From: Thermoproteota archaeon
GTDB lineage: Archaea; Thermoproteota; Korarchaeia; Korarchaeales; Korarchaeaceae
NCBI GenBank assembly: GCA_027491555.1
Contig: JAOZGN010000013.1
Location: forward strand, 1 to 64,000
DNA length: 64,000 bases
Direction of reading: 5' to 3'
Part shown: piece after piece, positions 16,484-23,868 of the stretch
Layout of the letters: each line of letters starts with the position of its first letter
Numbering within the stretch: position 1 is the first letter of the stretch
Program-made: the position numbers and the translations under genes
Notes under the pieces: generated by a model
What the model was told of the DNA's origin: nothing
What the model saw: only the letters and a program-made list of their open reading frames with translations
Database searches by the model: none

Positions 16484-17448
16484 AGCGCGACCATCAGGAT
16501 GGCCTCGCCTAGGTCTATCTTGCCATCATCCCTCACGGAGAACTTGAGCATCAGCGCCGAGGAGGTCGTGACCCCCATCTGAGCCACCACGTAGTCGTCA
16601 AGCGGTATCGGCCTGACGGTGGCCACGAGCCCGACGGCCAGCAGCGCCAGTATGGTGACCCCGCTCAGGGCATTCCCGAGACCGATCTCGACATCTCCCT
16701 TGGCCGCGGAGATTATGGCGACGCCATTCTCCGGAACGGTCCCCACCAGAGTTAGCGCCGCGGCGGCGTGGACCACGTCGAGACCCCCGGCCGATATGAG
16801 CTCCTCGACCAGGTACACCAGCACCTCCGCGGAGAGGAACACGGGAATCATGGCGGCCAGCCCGACCGCCAGGTGCTTGGCGGCGCCGCCGCCCGTTCTC
16901 TCCCGTCGGCCCCCCGCCCTAGAGGCCAGCATGACTATGTACGAGAGGTAAGCTACCAGGAGGATTGGGCCGACGCTCCTCGGAAGCTGGTTGGAGTGTC
17001 CCGAGAAGAGTCTCGCCATCGAGACCAGCGAAAGGGCCAGATAAGCCGTCAGCGTGAAGGCGATCGCGTTTAACTCATCGCTCATGGCCTCCTTGGGAAC
17101 TTCAACGACGCCCCTGCCTGACTTGATCGAGGCGACGGCTGCGGTCGCCGAGACTATCACGGTGGCGGCCCCCACGCTCATCATAACCGTGAGCACGGCC
17201 ACCTCCACAACCTCTGGGTCGCCGGACATGATGGCCGTCAGGGTCAGGGCGATCTCCGGGAGGCTCGACGCGAGCGAACTCAGGACGCCCGTGAGATAGG
17301 GGGGAGCGCCTGCCGCCGTGGAGAATTCCTCAAGGGCCACGACGGCGACCTCAGAGGATCTGGCGATGAGCCAACCCAGCACCACCAGAGAGACGACGAA
17401 CAGGAGTGTTGGGCTCAGCTCTATGGACCCGAACCTGTAACCGAACAC
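16450..17448 (-). CDS. CaCA-family sodium/calcium exchanger-like membrane protein
   Basis: 332 residues, about ten hydrophobic segments in two halves. Each half has an alpha-repeat: GVLSSLASSLPEIALTLTAI (about 55-74) and TLVGTVPENGVAIISAAKGD (about 237-256). The PE glutamates bind the cation in this family. It should exchange sodium or protons for calcium or another divalent ion across the membrane. It follows the dCTP deaminase by 53 bases in the same direction and overlaps the end of the opposing glycosyltransferase gene. Confidence 0.82.
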   Translation of the reverse strand: MFGYRFGSIELSPTLLFVVSLVVLGWLIARSSEVAVVALEEFSTAAGAPPYLTGVLSSLASSLPEIALTLTAIMSGDPEVVEVAVLTVMMSVGAATVIVSATAAVASIKSGRGVVEVPKEAMSDELNAIAFTLTAYLALSLVSMARLFSGHSNQLPRSVGPILLVAYLSYIVMLASRAGGRRERTGGGAAKHLAVGLAAMIPVFLSAEVLVYLVEELISAGGLDVVHAAAALTLVGTVPENGVAIISAAKGDVEIGLGNALSGVTILALLAVGLVATVRPIPLDDYVVAQMGVTTSSALMLKFSVRDDGKIDLGEAILMVALQALAFDLLLT

Positions 17449-17501
17449 GAGGGTCAGGTCAAGCCCCGAGAGGCCGATTAGGGCAGCTATCTCCGCCCTC
17501 C

Positions 17502-18068
17502 TCAGCTTCGATCACCTCTGCTCGAGAGCAGACTGGGCTCCTCCTGACTCACGAACCTGGACGACGGTCTCTCGTCGTACCCCGCTGAGGCGGGCTTTCC
17601 CAGCCTCAGGAAGATTATCTGAACGATCCTCATCCCCGGATAGAGCTTCACTGGGACGACGTTCTCGTTGAATATCTCCAAGACGACTGGGACGGGCCTG
17701 ATAGTCCCGGTTCCAGGATTGACTAGCCCGGCCGCGTGGACTATGACACCCATCCTAGCCACGCTGCTTCTCCCCTCCAAGAATGCGGCGAGCCCTTTCG
17801 AGAGTGCAATCCTCTCCACGGTCCTTGCGAGGACGAACTGTCCCGGTCGGAGCGTGAAGGGCTCCCCACCCGTGTCGACGAGCTCTCCCCCCCTGTCGAC
17901 GGTCTCGAGCCGCATGGGGTCGACCTCGCGGTCTCCCTTGAACACCTTGAACAGGCTGTCCAGCCTCAGGTCCACCGAGCAAGGGCCAACGCTGTCGGGA
18001 TCGAAGGGCTCTATCTTGATGTCCCCTGACTTCAGGGCCTCCCTGATCTCGACATCTGACAGTATCAG
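17502..18068 (-). CDS. dcd: dCTP deaminase, probable CTG start
   Basis: Deaminates dCTP to dUTP (or dUMP in the bifunctional type). EGRSSVARMGV, AAGLVNPG and VVLEIFNE carry the conserved arginine, serines and catalytic glutamate. The GTG at 17975 would cut off the first strand. Upstream in frame the DNA encodes LILSDVEIREALKSGDIKIE and then FDPDSVGPCSVDLRL, the exact family N-terminus, which normally reads MILSD. The codon at the methionine position is CTG (18066-18068), with GAGGGTCCGAG before it. Length is then 188 residues, normal for the family. A second copy lies at 55633-56187. Confidence 0.82.
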   Translation of the reverse strand: MILSDVEIREALKSGDIKIEPFDPDSVGPCSVDLRLDSLFKVFKGDREVDPMRLETVDRGGELVDTGGEPFTLRPGQFVLARTVERIALSKGLAAFLEGRSSVARMGVIVHAAGLVNPGTGTIRPVPVVLEIFNENVVPVKLYPGMRIVQIIFLRLGKPASAGYDERPSSRFVSQEEPSLLSSRGDRS

Positions 18069-18099
18069 CTCGGACCCTCGTGGCCTGACTCCCCGGCAA

Positions 18100-19161
18100 T
18101 TAAACGGTTTGCCCCGGGAGCTTCCCCGCGAGTTCCCTCACTCGATCGAGCTCCTCCTCAGCTATCTCTCTCTGCCAGTCCTCCAGCCCCGGGACGGTGA
18201 GCAGGGTCTCTATGGAATCCGCAGCGGACCTCAGGTGGCCCAGGATGTCCCCCCTCGTCCAGCTCACCCCGTCGAACAGCGTCGACTGCCTCTCCGAGAA
18301 GTCCCCGGGCTGGTCGAGTCCTGGGACGTAGATCTGAATCATGTCGGCGAAGGTCTCGGGACCCACCACAGCCCCGAGCCTGACTACCTCTCTCCTGGTC
18401 CTCCATGCATGGAGGTCTGGCCCGTAGAGTACCATGTCGTAGTCGTTAGAGGCCAGGGCGGCGAGGTCGACGAGGGCGACGGCCACGACCCTCTCTACCC
18501 CGCTGGTCGAGGCGAACTCCGCTATCCCCCTGACCGCCGCGCCGGTGATGAACCCGTAGAGCACGAGTGTTCCCACGCTGCAGGACCTCTCCTCTAATTC
18601 CTTGAAGGCCTTCTTCAGGGATATTAGGCCCGTTCTGCCTGTCGCCTCTGTGTCCGGTTTGATCAAGGTTATTCTCTCTCCACTCGGGGCCAGCGAGAAG
18701 TCGGAGAAGGTGACCCTCACCTCCCTGACGGATTCCCCCGTGTGATCCCTCTCGGATGTCACTACGTACTCGGGTCGAACGTAGACCTCCCTGAAAGGGA
18801 GACCTCGGCGTCTCAGCGCCTCAGCAACCCTGTAACCAGGTCCTGCCCTGAGTACGTGTAGAATAACCAGAGGATCATTGAGGACCCCGATCCGAGCGAG
18901 GAGTTCCACGCCCGCGCCTGCGGCAGAGAGACACCTCCTGTCCAGCTCCTCCATCACCACGTGGGGCCACGCGGCAACCTCCCGGGCTTCCCTCGTGTCC
19001 AACAGGTACACCTCGGCGTCGACGTCCAAGTCGAGCCTGTAGACCCTAGAAGACCCGTTGGGCTCGAGCGCGCGATCCCTGACGGGAGTATTCAGATCGA
19101 CGCCATGTTGTTCGGCCAGGCGGTCGAGGTCGATGGTCCGTCCCCTAATCTGGACCTCTAT
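18100..19161 (-). CDS. phosphoribosyltransferase-like protein
   Basis: VILHVLRAGPGYRVAEALRR, VRVTFSDF and a PRPP-loop-like ITLIKPDTEATGRTGLISL, then VLYGFITGAAVRGIAEFA resemble the type I phosphoribosyltransferase fold, with LRAGPG like the uracil phosphoribosyltransferase LRAG motif. The C-terminal about 70 residues are extra. The only ordinary start is TTG 19029, yet the same frame upstream looks coding (IEVQIRGRTIDLDRLAEQHG, then VDLNTPVRDR) back to an ATA at 19161 preceded by GGGAGGG. No ATG, GTG or TTG occurs between that point and 19029. Substrate is unknown. Confidence 0.5.
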   Translation of the reverse strand: MEVQIRGRTIDLDRLAEQHGVDLNTPVRDRALEPNGSSRVYRLDLDVDAEVYLLDTREAREVAAWPHVVMEELDRRCLSAAGAGVELLARIGVLNDPLVILHVLRAGPGYRVAEALRRRGLPFREVYVRPEYVVTSERDHTGESVREVRVTFSDFSLAPSGERITLIKPDTEATGRTGLISLKKAFKELEERSCSVGTLVLYGFITGAAVRGIAEFASTSGVERVVAVALVDLAALASNDYDMVLYGPDLHAWRTRREVVRLGAVVGPETFADMIQIYVPGLDQPGDFSERQSTLFDGVSWTRGDILGHLRSAADSIETLLTVPGLEDWQREIAEEELDRVRELAGKLPGQTV

Positions 19162-19209
19162 CTTTGGCCCTCCCGGCCGGGTCTCAAATGCAACAAAAAG
19201 GTTGCGGGT

Positions 19210-19635
19210 TCAGGTCCGCAGCTTCGCCGACAGGAGGATCAGCGTCAAATCGGCCAAGCCGTCCAGGCCAGACGACCTGAGCTCCCGCTCGATGGCATCT
19301 ATCACCGCGGGTCTATCGATCCTGAAGGCCCTCTCCGCCTCCAGCAGCTCCCTGGCGGCGAATATGGCTATCTCCTCTTCCTCCATCGTGATCTCGGGCG
19401 AAGTGATGGTCCTGGCCAGCACCTCGAAACTGGCGCGCATGCCCTCCCTGACGTCCGGGGGGACGCCTGACCAGTAAACCTTGGCCGCGGCCTCTATCGC
19501 CCTCCTCAGGACTTCTCTGTCAACCCTTTCACCGGCAAGCTCCACCGTTCGGACGGCTTCGAAGAGCGACAGGATCGCCAGGCTCGTCCCAACCACCCCC
19601 CAGGCAACGCGCATTCGGTAAGACATCAGCCGCAC
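19210..19635 (-). CDS. hypothetical helical protein
   Basis: 141 residues, not recognised. A hydrophobic N-terminal segment (VAWGVVGTSLAILSLFEAV) may be a membrane anchor or buried helix; the rest is predicted helical and rich in Glu/Arg (EITMEEEEIAIFAARELLEAE). It overlaps the upstream gene by ten bases and is followed in the same frame by the phosphoribosyltransferase-like gene, so the three minus-strand genes are probably co-transcribed. Confidence 0.6.
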   Translation of the reverse strand: MRLMSYRMRVAWGVVGTSLAILSLFEAVRTVELAGERVDREVLRRAIEAAAKVYWSGVPPDVREGMRASFEVLARTITSPEITMEEEEIAIFAARELLEAERAFRIDRPAVIDAIERELRSSGLDGLADLTLILLSAKLRT

Positions 19636-20249
19636 TCCGGCTGAGCCCGGCTCAGCCAGGCAAAGATCTCGCCAAACACGCGGGCAGCCAAGCCCGTGAG
19701 GTCGCCCGGGTCCTGCTCGCCCTGCGCGGACGTAAGCAGGTGGGCGAGCTGTTCGACGTCCTTGAGGGCCTCCTCTGGCAGGTTGGCCCTCCTGGCGGAG
19801 TCTACGAGCTCCTCGGCGGTGTCCGTTAGGAACTCATCTACCTCGTCAGTCAGCCCGGTCATGAAAGCAAGAGAGGCCTTGGCAACGCTGGCGCCCAGCG
19901 TGTAGAGGGTCCTTTCTTCAGGGTCCATCTCAAGGTAGAGCACCCACCTGGTGGTCCTGATGGTCCTGTCAAGCGCCTCCAGGCGGCCTTCCATCCAGTC
20001 TCCCTCACCGGCAACCAGCCTTTTCCTGAACTCGTCCACGAAGTCGGCCTCCCATCCACCAAGGAGGTCCATCCCGAACGCCCTGAATGAGGCCGAAACC
20101 ACCGACAGGTGGTCTAGGATGTAGTCAGCGAGCTCCTCATCAGATGAGCTCCAGCTCTCAGCGAGGAGAGAGAGTATCGCCAGCAGGAGCGTCGAGCTGT
20201 ATCCGAAGTTGAATGCCAGGAACCTGTGCCTCCCGTCCCTGTCGGGCAT
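19626..20249 (-). CDS. hypothetical helical protein
   Basis: 207 residues, not recognised. The first 30 residues include a hydrophobic helix (GYSSTLLLAILSLLAE), echoing the LAILSLFEA of its downstream neighbour; the rest is acidic and helical (DEVDEFLTDTAEELVDSARR). ATG 20249 lies about 30 bases from a TATA-like AATTTATAA on the minus strand, so its mRNA is probably leaderless. It is the first gene of the minus-strand run to 17502 or beyond. Confidence 0.6.
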   Translation of the reverse strand: MPDRDGRHRFLAFNFGYSSTLLLAILSLLAESWSSSDEELADYILDHLSVVSASFRAFGMDLLGGWEADFVDEFRKRLVAGEGDWMEGRLEALDRTIRTTRWVLYLEMDPEERTLYTLGASVAKASLAFMTGLTDEVDEFLTDTAEELVDSARRANLPEEALKDVEQLAHLLTSAQGEQDPGDLTGLAARVFGEIFAWLSRAQPECG

Positions 20250-20278
20250 GGGCAGACCGGAGTTGTCGGGTTGGCGGC

Positions 20279-20288
20279 GTTATAAATT
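20279..20288. promoter_or_regulatory. shared palindromic TATA box
   Basis: GTTATAAATT reads as a TATA box on both strands. It is about 20-29 bases before GTG 20308 on the plus strand and 30-39 bases before ATG 20249 on the minus strand. It decides both starts. Confidence 0.55.
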
Positions 20289-20307
20289 CGGACCGGCGAG
20301 GGGGCCG

Positions 20308-20670
20308 GTGCGCTGCCCGCCCGGATGTCACCTCTGCTGCCTCGAGGCGGAGATGCCGCTAACTCAGACCGACGTGCTCAGGCTGATCAGCCAAGGGTAC
20401 GAGCTAGAGGTGTTCGCAGAGTTTAGGGGTGGGCTGCTGAGGTTGAGGAACGTGGGCGGCAGGTGCGTGTTCCTTGATGATCGCGGGAGGTGCCAGGTTT
20501 ACCCGAACAGGCCGGCCGGCTGCAGGGCGTACCCCGTAGTCATAGACGCAGACAGTGGGGAGTGCGTGCTGGACGACCTCTGCCCGGCAGCCGACACGGT
20601 CGAGCCCGAGGAGCTCCGAGCCTGGTGCAGGCTCGCCTGCGAGGTCCTGTCATCAGCCATCAGGGGATAA
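20308..20670 (+). CDS. YkgJ-family cysteine-cluster protein
   Basis: 120 residues from GTG 20308. RCPPGCHLCCLEAEMPLT, GRCVFLDDRGRCQVYPNRPAGCRAYPV and DLCPAA are the cysteine-cluster pattern of the YkgJ/UPF0153 family, which binds zinc or iron, possibly an Fe-S cluster. An earlier ATG at 20248 is in frame but precedes the TATA box at 20279-20288, so it would not be in the mRNA. The biochemical role of the family is unclear. Confidence 0.78.
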   Translation: MRCPPGCHLCCLEAEMPLTQTDVLRLISQGYELEVFAEFRGGLLRLRNVGGRCVFLDDRGRCQVYPNRPAGCRAYPVVIDADSGECVLDDLCPAADTVEPEELRAWCRLACEVLSSAIRG

Positions 20671-20690
20671 CGATGTGTGAATGAGGGGCC

Positions 20691-21419
20691 CTAGAAGAAC
20701 TGCTCTAGGCCGCCTGCAGGCGGACTCAGCTCTATCTTGACTATCTCCCTCCACACGGGGAGGGAGACGTTGTAAACGGGGATGCCGGAGATGTCTGCCC
20801 TCTTGGCCCCGTGGTGGGCGTGTCCGTGCACCACGAGCGCGGGCCTCCTCCTCTTGATGACCCTCTCGAGGGCCGGATTTCCGAGCCTGGACCAGATTCG
20901 CCGATCCTCACCGACCAGCGTCCTGAACGTGGGGGCGTAGTGGGTGAGGAGTATCGATGGCCTGTCCCTCGCCTTGGCCAAGAGTTCGTCGATCAGATCT
21001 ACCCTCCTCCTGTATATCTCCTCTATACCGGGCACGTGCTTCCGCTGCCAGGTCGTGGGGCGCCTCAGAGACCCTCTGCTCCCCACGATCCACACGCGTG
21101 TACCTGCGATCTCGACCTCGGCGGCCTGGTCGTCCAGCCACGTGACCCTGTCCCCGTACCCCTCGATCAGGGCCGGCTTGGATTCGTCGAACTCCTCGTT
21201 TCCGAAAACGGCTACTATGGGCGATCCCAACCTCTCAACGAGCTCGAGCACCCTGGCAAACTCCCTGTGATCTCCTCTGAGCACCATGTCCCCCGCCAGG
21301 AGCACGAGATCTGCCCTGCCCTGATACCTCCTGACGGCCTCCACGAACTGGGACAGGTAGCGTGGGGAGTGCACGTCACCCGTCGCCGCTATGGTTACCT
21401 TCACTACTCCCTCAGGCAC
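20691..21419 (-). CDS. calcineurin-like metallophosphoesterase
   Basis: About 242 residues. Motifs in order: ATGDVHSPRY (D-x-H), VLLAGDMVLRGD (GD), VFGNEEFDES (GN, with Glu where His/Asp is usual), ILLTHYAP and HGHAHHGAK (GHxH). These bind the two metal ions of phosphodiesterases or phosphatases. The frame is open to 21443; GTG 21419, about 26 bases after a TATA-like GAATTAACG, or GTG 21404 are better starts. It diverges from the endonuclease III gene. Substrate unknown. Confidence 0.82.
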   Translation of the reverse strand: MPEGVVKVTIAATGDVHSPRYLSQFVEAVRRYQGRADLVLLAGDMVLRGDHREFARVLELVERLGSPIVAVFGNEEFDESKPALIEGYGDRVTWLDDQAAEVEIAGTRVWIVGSRGSLRRPTTWQRKHVPGIEEIYRRRVDLIDELLAKARDRPSILLTHYAPTFRTLVGEDRRIWSRLGNPALERVIKRRRPALVVHGHAHHGAKRADISGIPVYNVSLPVWREIVKIELSPPAGGLEQFF

Positions 21420-21444
21420 CTCGATCACGACGCCGGAAAGCAAG

Positions 21445-21454
21445 CGTTAATTCA
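21445..21454. promoter_or_regulatory. shared TATA-like box
   Basis: CGTTAATTCA lies 22-31 bases before ATG 21476 (endonuclease III) and, read on the other strand, 26-35 bases before GTG 21419 (metallophosphoesterase). Confidence 0.45.
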
Positions 21455-21475
21455 TTACCCCGACCCCGCCTGGGG

Positions 21476-22162
21476 ATGACAGAGCGCAGGAGGCGTGGTG
21501 ACCTGGCCTGGACGGCCGAGGCCGTCAGGAAGATAGTCAAGCTCTTCTCCGGAAGGGAGCCCTGGTGGAGGAAGGAGGACCTAAGCCCCTTCTGGGTCGC
21601 GGTGACCATAGCAGTGTCTCCGAGGACGACCGCCAAGCTGGAGAGAGAGGCCGTGAAGAGGCTCATGGAGAGATTTCCCAGTGGGGCTAGGGAGATTGCG
21701 GAAGCCCGCTTGGAGGATGTGGAGGATGCAATCCGCGTATCGGGCATGTACAGGTCAAAGGCCAAGGCGGTGAAGGCCCTGGCGGAGTGGGAGCTTGAGG
21801 GTCCTGGAGTCGCCTCCCTGGCTGACGCGGACTTGGAAGAGGCGCGGGAGACGCTGAAATCCCTGCCAGGGATTGGGGACAAAGTAGCGGACGTCATCCT
21901 CATGGCCCTCGGTCACCCGCTCCTGCCGGTGGACGTGCACGTTGGGAGGGTGGCCAAGAGGCTCGGGCTGGTCCCGGAGAATGCCGGATACTCGGAGATC
22001 AGGAGGGCGCTGGAGGAGATCTTTCAGCCCGAGGAGAGAATGAAGGCTCACTTCGCTCTGATCGATTTCGGCAGGAGGGTGTGCAAGGCTCGTCCGCTAT
22101 GCGACAGGTGCCCGGTCGCCGAGAGCTGTCCCTCGAGGAGGTCCGATGGCCAGTCGCGATAA
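21476..22162 (+). CDS. nth: endonuclease III-family DNA glycosylase
   Basis: 228 residues. The HhH-GPD core reads LKSLPGIGDKVADVILMA, containing the catalytic lysine (GDK), and the GPD aspartate is in LPVDVHVGRVAKRLG. The C-terminus has C-x6-C-x2-C-x5-C (VCKARPLCDRCPVAESC), the [4Fe-4S] loop. It excises oxidised pyrimidines or mismatched bases and cleaves abasic sites. ATG 21476 is leaderless, about 25 bases after a TATA-like element. The exact subtype (Nth or a mismatch glycosylase) is not settled. Confidence 0.88.
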   Translation: MTERRRRGDLAWTAEAVRKIVKLFSGREPWWRKEDLSPFWVAVTIAVSPRTTAKLEREAVKRLMERFPSGAREIAEARLEDVEDAIRVSGMYRSKAKAVKALAEWELEGPGVASLADADLEEARETLKSLPGIGDKVADVILMALGHPLLPVDVHVGRVAKRLGLVPENAGYSEIRRALEEIFQPEERMKAHFALIDFGRRVCKARPLCDRCPVAESCPSRRSDGQSR

Positions 22163-22203
22163 GTTTATGAATCGCACGCCTGGGGCCCGCCGCGGCGTGA
22201 GCC

Positions 22204-22461
22204 ATGCCTGAGATAGTCTGCCCCTCCTGCGGGGCCCACTTCAAGATCGAGGAGATGGACTACGAGGGGGAGGTCACCTGCCCCTCGTGCAAGGCCCTCC
22301 TGCACGTGATCATCTCCAAGGGCGTCGTTGAGGAGGTCGACCTCATAGAGGAGGGCTTTGAGGAGGAGAGCTGGCTCGAGGACGAGGACCTCTGGGAGAC
22401 GGAGGAGGAAGAGGAAGAGGGCTGGGGCCTGACGGAGGAGGACTTCTGGGAGGAAGAGTGA
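22204..22461 (+). CDS. LysW-like zinc-ribbon protein with long acidic tail
   Basis: 85 residues. The N-terminal part VCPSCGAHFKIEEM, then VTCPSCKALLHV is a zinc ribbon with two CxxC pairs as in LysW, the amino-group carrier of the archaeal lysine/arginine pathway, whose C-terminal glutamate (EDWGE) carries the substrate. Here the tail is extended and very acidic, ending EEDFWEEE with repeated WxxEE units rather than EDWGE. No lys genes lie nearby. It may be a LysW relative or an unrelated acidic ribbon protein. ATG 22204 follows a TATA-like AAGTTTATGA at about 22161-22170. Confidence 0.55.
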   Translation: MPEIVCPSCGAHFKIEEMDYEGEVTCPSCKALLHVIISKGVVEEVDLIEEGFEEESWLEDEDLWETEEEEEEGWGLTEEDFWEEE

Positions 22462-22478
22462 GCAGAGGGCTTTGAGGG

Positions 22479-22757
22479 TCACCAGGCGATAGAGAAGTCC
22501 TCGAACTCCCCCTTAGGATCCTCCCAGCGTTCCATCACTGAGTCGACCCTCGCGAAGGCGGGTCCCCTCCAGCAGAGGTCAACGAGCTTCTTCAGGGCCT
22601 GCTCGTCTCCCTCGGCCACAACCTCCACGGTGCCGTCGGGGAGGTTTCTCACGTACCCCCTCAGATCGAGAGACCGCGCGTTCCTCCAAACGAAGGCCCT
22701 GAAGCCGACTCCCTGTACGATCCCGCTGATCTTGAGGTGCACCCGCCTCTCAGCCAC
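22479..22757 (-). CDS. acyP: acylphosphatase
   Basis: 92 residues. HLKISGIVQGVGFRAFVWRNAR contains the phosphate-binding loop GIVQGVGFR with catalytic Arg, and GYVRNLPDGTVEVVAEG contains the catalytic Asn. Hydrolyses acyl phosphates such as carbamoyl phosphate or 1,3-bisphosphoglycerate. GTG start at 22757. The stop is 18 bases from the end of the opposing LysW-like gene. Confidence 0.93.
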   Translation of the reverse strand: MAERRVHLKISGIVQGVGFRAFVWRNARSLDLRGYVRNLPDGTVEVVAEGDEQALKKLVDLCWRGPAFARVDSVMERWEDPKGEFEDFSIAW

Positions 22758-22788
22758 CTCTTACCCCGAGGAGGGAGAGTTAACCATT

Positions 22789-22830
22789 CAAAAAAGGTTT
22801 CCTCCGCTGAAAGTGGAGAAAAATGGGTGG
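22789..22830 (-). terminator. T-rich terminator after porB
   Basis: On the minus strand downstream of porB there are two T runs, ATTTTTC and CCTTTTTTG, in a pyrimidine-rich setting, the usual form of an archaeal terminator. It also ends the run before the acylphosphatase gene. Confidence 0.45.
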
Positions 22831-22853
22831 GGAGGGGCCGGGCCTTCAGCTCC

Positions 22854-23855
22854 TCAGCCCTTAAGCCCGACGCGCTCCAGGAGGAGCTCCCACTCGTAGT
22901 CGACCATCTCCTGGAAGCGCTTGATCATCCACCTGTTCTCGGGCTCGAACATGTGCCTGAACCTGCGCTGAGTCTTGAGGTACTCCTCCACGGGCTTCTT
23001 CTTCTCGGGGTTCTTGGCTATGGCGAGGCTGGGCGGTGAGAGCCTCCACTCTACTCCGTTGATGACCTCGTAGAGCGGGAAGACGCAGGTCTCCACGGCG
23101 AGCTTGGAGATTGCTATAGACTCCTCCGGGGCGTTGTACCAGCCCCTGTTGCATGTGGAGAACGCCCTGATGAACACCGGTCCGTCGGCCTCGAAGCCCC
23201 TCCTGAACTTCACGAGCGCGTCGTTCCAGTAGTAGGGCGAGACGGTGGCGACGTAGGGTATCCTGTGGGCCGCTATTATGTCCACCAAGGGCTTCTTGCC
23301 GACTTGCTTGCCGAGTATCACCTTGCCCGCCGGCGTTGTGGTGGTCCAGGCGCCGAACGGAGTGCTTCCAGACCTCTGGATGCCCGTGTTCATGTAGGCC
23401 TCGTTGTCGTAGAGCACGTACATGAACTTGTGGCCCCTCTCCAAGGCGCCCGAGAGGGCTTGGAGGCCTATGTCGTAGGTGCCTCCGTCCCCGCCGAATA
23501 CGACGATGTCATAGTCCATCTCGATGTCTGGGTCTCCCTCGAACCTCCTATCCCTGATCAGCTTCTTCTGGGCCCTCTCAACACCGGACGCCACGGCGGC
23601 AGCGTTCTCAAACGCGTTGTGGGCCCACGGGACCTGCCAGGCGGTGTATGGGAAGATCGTGGTAGCCACCTCGAGGCAGCCGGTCGCGTTGATGACGACA
23701 ACTGGCTTTCGGGCGGCCATCATGACCTGCCTGACGATCGTTCCGGCCACGCAGCCGGCGCAGAGCCTGTGGCCTGGAGTGAGCCCGGTAAAGCCCCTCT
23801 CGTGCATCTCCTTTGCGATCTGCCTAATGTTTGGAACCCACTTCATCTCGGCCAT
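22854..23855 (-). CDS. porB: pyruvate:ferredoxin oxidoreductase beta subunit
   Basis: 333 residues. GHRLCAGCVAGTIVRQVM supplies the C-x2-C of the [4Fe-4S] site, INATGCLEV the third cysteine and FSTCNRGWYNAPE the fourth. The ThDP site is VVFGGDGGTYDIGLQ followed by YDNEAYMNTGIQRSGSTP, where the second part is typical of pyruvate-type enzymes. It binds ThDP and passes electrons to the PorD clusters. Last gene of porGDAB; the stop lies before a terminator. Confidence 0.94.
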   Translation of the reverse strand: MAEMKWVPNIRQIAKEMHERGFTGLTPGHRLCAGCVAGTIVRQVMMAARKPVVVINATGCLEVATTIFPYTAWQVPWAHNAFENAAAVASGVERAQKKLIRDRRFEGDPDIEMDYDIVVFGGDGGTYDIGLQALSGALERGHKFMYVLYDNEAYMNTGIQRSGSTPFGAWTTTTPAGKVILGKQVGKKPLVDIIAAHRIPYVATVSPYYWNDALVKFRRGFEADGPVFIRAFSTCNRGWYNAPEESIAISKLAVETCVFPLYEVINGVEWRLSPPSLAIAKNPEKKKPVEEYLKTQRRFRHMFEPENRWMIKRFQEMVDYEWELLLERVGLKG

Positions 23856-23868
23856 TCGATCACCCCCC

